Positions 61,821 through 64,000 of a DNA stretch of 64,000 nucleotides are shown here, piece after piece. The translations under genes and the position numbers were made by a program. Source of the stretch: Parasphingorhabdus litoris DSM 22379 (GTDB taxonomy: Bacteria; Pseudomonadota; Alphaproteobacteria; Sphingomonadales; Sphingomonadaceae). The DNA lies in assembly GCF_020906275.1 (NCBI RefSeq), contig NZ_CP086727.1:930001-994000 (forward strand). Direction: 5' to 3'. How positions within the stretch are numbered: position 1 is the first letter of the stretch; every line of letters starts with the position of its first letter. The notes beneath the pieces were generated by a model. It was given only the letters and a program-made list of their open reading frames with translations. It did no database searches and was not told the DNA's origin.

Positions 61821-64000
61821 ATGAAATATCATCTGATAACCGCACTTGCTGCCATTTCTCTTGCCGGTCCAGCATATGCCCAGGCCGCAGATGAAAAAAC
61901 CAAAGAGGAAAAGTGGGATGTCAATGCTCCCAAGGGCGCGACCATCAAGCAGGTGCCGATCAAAACTGATGAGGGCAGCTGGATCGATATCGATGTCAGT
62001 CCCGATGGTAAGCATATCGCCTTCGCATTGCTGGGTGATATTTATACGATGCCCATGGCCGGCGGCACGCCCACCCGCATCGCCGAAGGACTGGCTTGGG
62101 AAGTGCAGCCACGTTTCTCTCCTGACGGCAAACGCATTGCTTTTACCTCGGATCGCGGGGGTGGCGACAATATTTGGATCATGAACCGCGACGGCAGCGA
62201 CAAGCGGCAGGTCACAAAAGAAAAATTTCGCTTGTTGAACCAGCCGAGTTGGAGTCCCGATGGACGCTTCATTATTGCCAAGAAACATTTCACGACCGGT
62301 CGGTCACTCGGTACCGGTGAGGTTTGGGTCTATCATGTTTCGGGTGGGGCAGGGGTTGTTCTGGTCAAGAAGCCGAATGAACAGCACCAAAAAGAATTGG
62401 GCGAACCGATTTACGCGCCGGATGGCAAGTCGCTTTACTATACCCGCAACATCACACCGGGTGGACGGTTCATATATGCGCAGGATTCCAACACTGATCT
62501 GTTCAATATTGAGGAATATGATCTGGAAAGCGGAGAGGTTACGACAGCCGTATCCGGTCTCGGCGGGTCCGTGCGACCAACGCCTTCACCGGATGGCAAG
62601 AGCATCGCCTTTGTCCGGCGGGAGCGGGCGAAGTCAAAGCTCTATGTCAAGGACCTAGCCAGCGGAATAGAACGCAAAATCTATGATAATCTCGACCAGG
62701 ATGTTCAGGAAACCTGGGCCGTCACGGGCGTCTATCCCAATATGGATTGGACCCCTGACAGCCGCAGCATAGTGTTTTGGGCGGGTGGCAAGATCCGCAA
62801 AATATCCGCCGATGGGTCCGGCGCATCAATCATTCCTTTCACGATCAATGATACACGCGGCGTTGCTGATGCCCCGCATCCGAAAATCGCGGTGGAGGCG
62901 GACAGTTTTACAGCCAAGATGCCGCGCTTTGCTGCTGTGTCGCCCAATGGCCGGCAGGTCGTGTTTGAGAGCCTGGGGCAGCTATATGTGAAATCCATGA
63001 GCGGTGGCGCGCCGAAACGGTTGACCAACAGCCGCAATGAACGCGAGCTGTTTCCATCTTGGTCACGCGACGGCCGGTCGATTGTCTTTGTTGGATGGAC
63101 CGACAGCAATCTTGGGCGGGTCAAGACAGTAAGCGCTTCCGGTGGTTCTGCACGTACCGTGACCAATCGCCCAGGCCACTATGCTCGCCCGCATTTCTCA
63201 CCAGATGGCCGCATGATTATCTTTGAGATGAAGGATGGCGGCTATCTGACATCGCCGGACTATTCCGTCGATGATGGCGTTTATAGCGTCGCGGCGTCCG
63301 GTGGCGCGCCCAAACGCATTGTATCAGGGGCGGCAGGTCCACAATTTGGTGCCACCAATGATCGCGTGTTCATGATGGCGCAGGAAGACAATAAGCGTGT
63401 CTTGATGAGTAGCGATCTCAGCGGAGAGGCGAAGCGCACCCATGCCACAGGTGAATTGGCCAATGATTATATCGTGTCTCCAGACGGTCAATATGTTGCC
63501 TTTCGGCAGAATTATGAAGCCTTTGTTATGCCGTTAATGCCCGGCACGCAGGCGGTTGCTGTTACACCAAAGAGCAAATCATTGCCGGTGACCCGGGTCA
63601 GCAAAGGCGGCGCAGATTATATCCACTGGTCGCAGAATGGCCAACAGTTGCACTGGAGCATCGGGCCGCAGGTTTTTACCGCTCAAACCAGCGCACTTTT
63701 CCCCGATGCGCCTGCAGCAAAGGACGCGCCGAAATTTATACCACCCACTAGCGGTGTGTCTCTGGAGCGTAGGATTACGGCAGATAAACCAAATGGTTTA
63801 CTGGCGCTGACCGGCGCGCGCTTGATTACCATGTCGGATGAAAGTGGCGGTATTGTCGATGACGGAACGATTGTTGTGCAAGACAATAAAATTCTGTCCG
63901 TTGGTGCTAGCGGCAGCGTATCTGTTCCGGCGGGCGCAACTGTTGTTGATGTGACTGGCAAGACCATTGTGCCTGGCTATGTTGATGCCCATGCCCATGG
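61821..64000 (+). CDS. PD40 beta-propeller plus amidohydrolase protein, C-terminus outside the window
   Basis: An open frame of 726 codons to the window end from ATG 61821, with GGGAGG before it. Signal peptide ends PAYAQA near residue 21. At least seven TolB/PD40-like blades are visible (SPDGKHIAFALLGDIYTMPM, FSPDGKRIAFTSDRGGGDNIW, WSPDGRFIIAK and more). From about residue 660 an amidohydrolase domain starts (LLALTGARLITM ... TIVVQDNKILSVG), reaching VPGYVDAHAH with the metal-binding His pair at the very end. Such TolB-amidohydrolases occur as exported proteins; substrates are uncertain. Confidence 0.88.
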   Translation, partial: MKYHLITALAAISLAGPAYAQAADEKTKEEKWDVNAPKGATIKQVPIKTDEGSWIDIDVSPDGKHIAFALLGDIYTMPMAGGTPTRIAEGLAWEVQPRFSPDGKRIAFTSDRGGGDNIWIMNRDGSDKRQVTKEKFRLLNQPSWSPDGRFIIAKKHFTTGRSLGTGEVWVYHVSGGAGVVLVKKPNEQHQKELGEPIYAPDGKSLYYTRNITPGGRFIYAQDSNTDLFNIEEYDLESGEVTTAVSGLGGSVRPTPSPDGKSIAFVRRERAKSKLYVKDLASGIERKIYDNLDQDVQETWAVTGVYPNMDWTPDSRSIVFWAGGKIRKISADGSGASIIPFTINDTRGVADAPHPKIAVEADSFTAKMPRFAAVSPNGRQVVFESLGQLYVKSMSGGAPKRLTNSRNERELFPSWSRDGRSIVFVGWTDSNLGRVKTVSASGGSARTVTNRPGHYARPHFSPDGRMIIFEMKDGGYLTSPDYSVDDGVYSVAASGGAPKRIVSGAAGPQFGATNDRVFMMAQEDNKRVLMSSDLSGEAKRTHATGELANDYIVSPDGQYVAFRQNYEAFVMPLMPGTQAVAVTPKSKSLPVTRVSKGGADYIHWSQNGQQLHWSIGPQVFTAQTSALFPDAPAAKDAPKFIPPTSGVSLERRITADKPNGLLALTGARLITMSDESGGIVDDGTIVVQDNKILSVGASGSVSVPAGATVVDVTGKTIVPGYVDAHAH

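Noticed and set aside
1..64000. Prophage, IS element, CRISPR, tRNA or rRNA
   Set aside because: No integrase, transposase, repeat-spacer pattern or cloverleaf was recognised by eye; a tRNA scan would be needed to exclude small genes fully.

Overview
The window reads as chromosomal DNA of an aerobic alphaproteobacterium, most likely a marine or freshwater member of the Sphingomonadales (Sphingopyxis / Sphingorhabdus / Parasphingorhabdus type). The reasons are moderate GC, dense operons with ATGA and TAATG overlaps, an ATP12-family F1 assembly chaperone, a TorF-type porin, HflK with a glycine-rich N-terminus, two glutathione S-transferases, S1/P1 nuclease, a spinster-type MFS protein, haloalkane dehalogenase and epoxide hydrolase, and dispersed repeats of the sphingomonad 'CCTGAGC..TCGAAGGG' type. 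This assignment is inference from gene content; no rRNA or tRNA gene was recognised, and no prophage, transposase or CRISPR array.

Layout. 1-900 (-) is the 5' part of a DUF1176 protein that runs off the window. 992-6315 (+) is a five-gene run: 3-hydroxyacyl-CoA dehydrogenase, epoxide hydrolase, and an Opp/Dpp-type ABC transporter without its binding protein. 6401-18940 holds a TorF porin, MscS channel, metC, a mercaptopyruvate sulfurtransferase, an FeS-type photolyase, a proline-rich membrane protein, queF, two GST-fold proteins, a thioesterase and a DUF853 ATPase. 19045-23263 (-) is hflK-hflC-(NTF2-like)-htrA, an envelope protein quality-control cluster. 23335-32256 (+) is one tightly overlapping eleven-gene run: mrp, CoA-binding protein, an orphan Tat-exported molybdoenzyme subunit, hemH, a ribbon-helix-helix protein, crcB, rluC, a PaiB-like protein, a HAD phosphatase, a small membrane protein and ATP12. 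AMP nucleosidase, ompW (with an FNR-like box) and a TetR/VOC divergent pair with two matching operators follow.

The most striking locus is 37634-43752 (+). It encodes (i) a cytoplasmic FAD/NAD(P) oxidoreductase fused to two cyclic-nucleotide-binding domains and a four-cluster 4Fe-4S ferredoxin module, (ii) a five-helix membrane protein with two H-x13-H helices, diagnostic of a diheme cytochrome b, (iii) a cytoplasmic FHA-like domain joined by one membrane helix to a periplasmic decaheme cytochrome c, and (iv) a CpdA-type metallophosphoesterase. A CcmI/NrfG-like TPR protein of cytochrome c assembly is divergent from it. I infer a transmembrane electron conduit whose cytoplasmic end is gated by a cyclic nucleotide and which carries its own candidate cyclic-nucleotide phosphodiesterase. 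I do not know of a described system with this composition.

43873-64000 is ordinary accessory metabolism: an enoyl-CoA hydratase-like protein, periplasmic M3 peptidase, an outer-membrane barrel, haloalkane dehalogenase, a LytTR membrane regulator beside an exported alpha/beta hydrolase, S1/P1 nuclease, a ClpP-like periplasmic protein, a GMC oxidoreductase overlapping a fatty-acid-hydroxylase-type membrane enzyme, a DUF442 phosphatase overlapping recQ, an MFS transporter, a histone-deacetylase-fold enzyme and a truncated PD40/amidohydrolase protein at the right edge.
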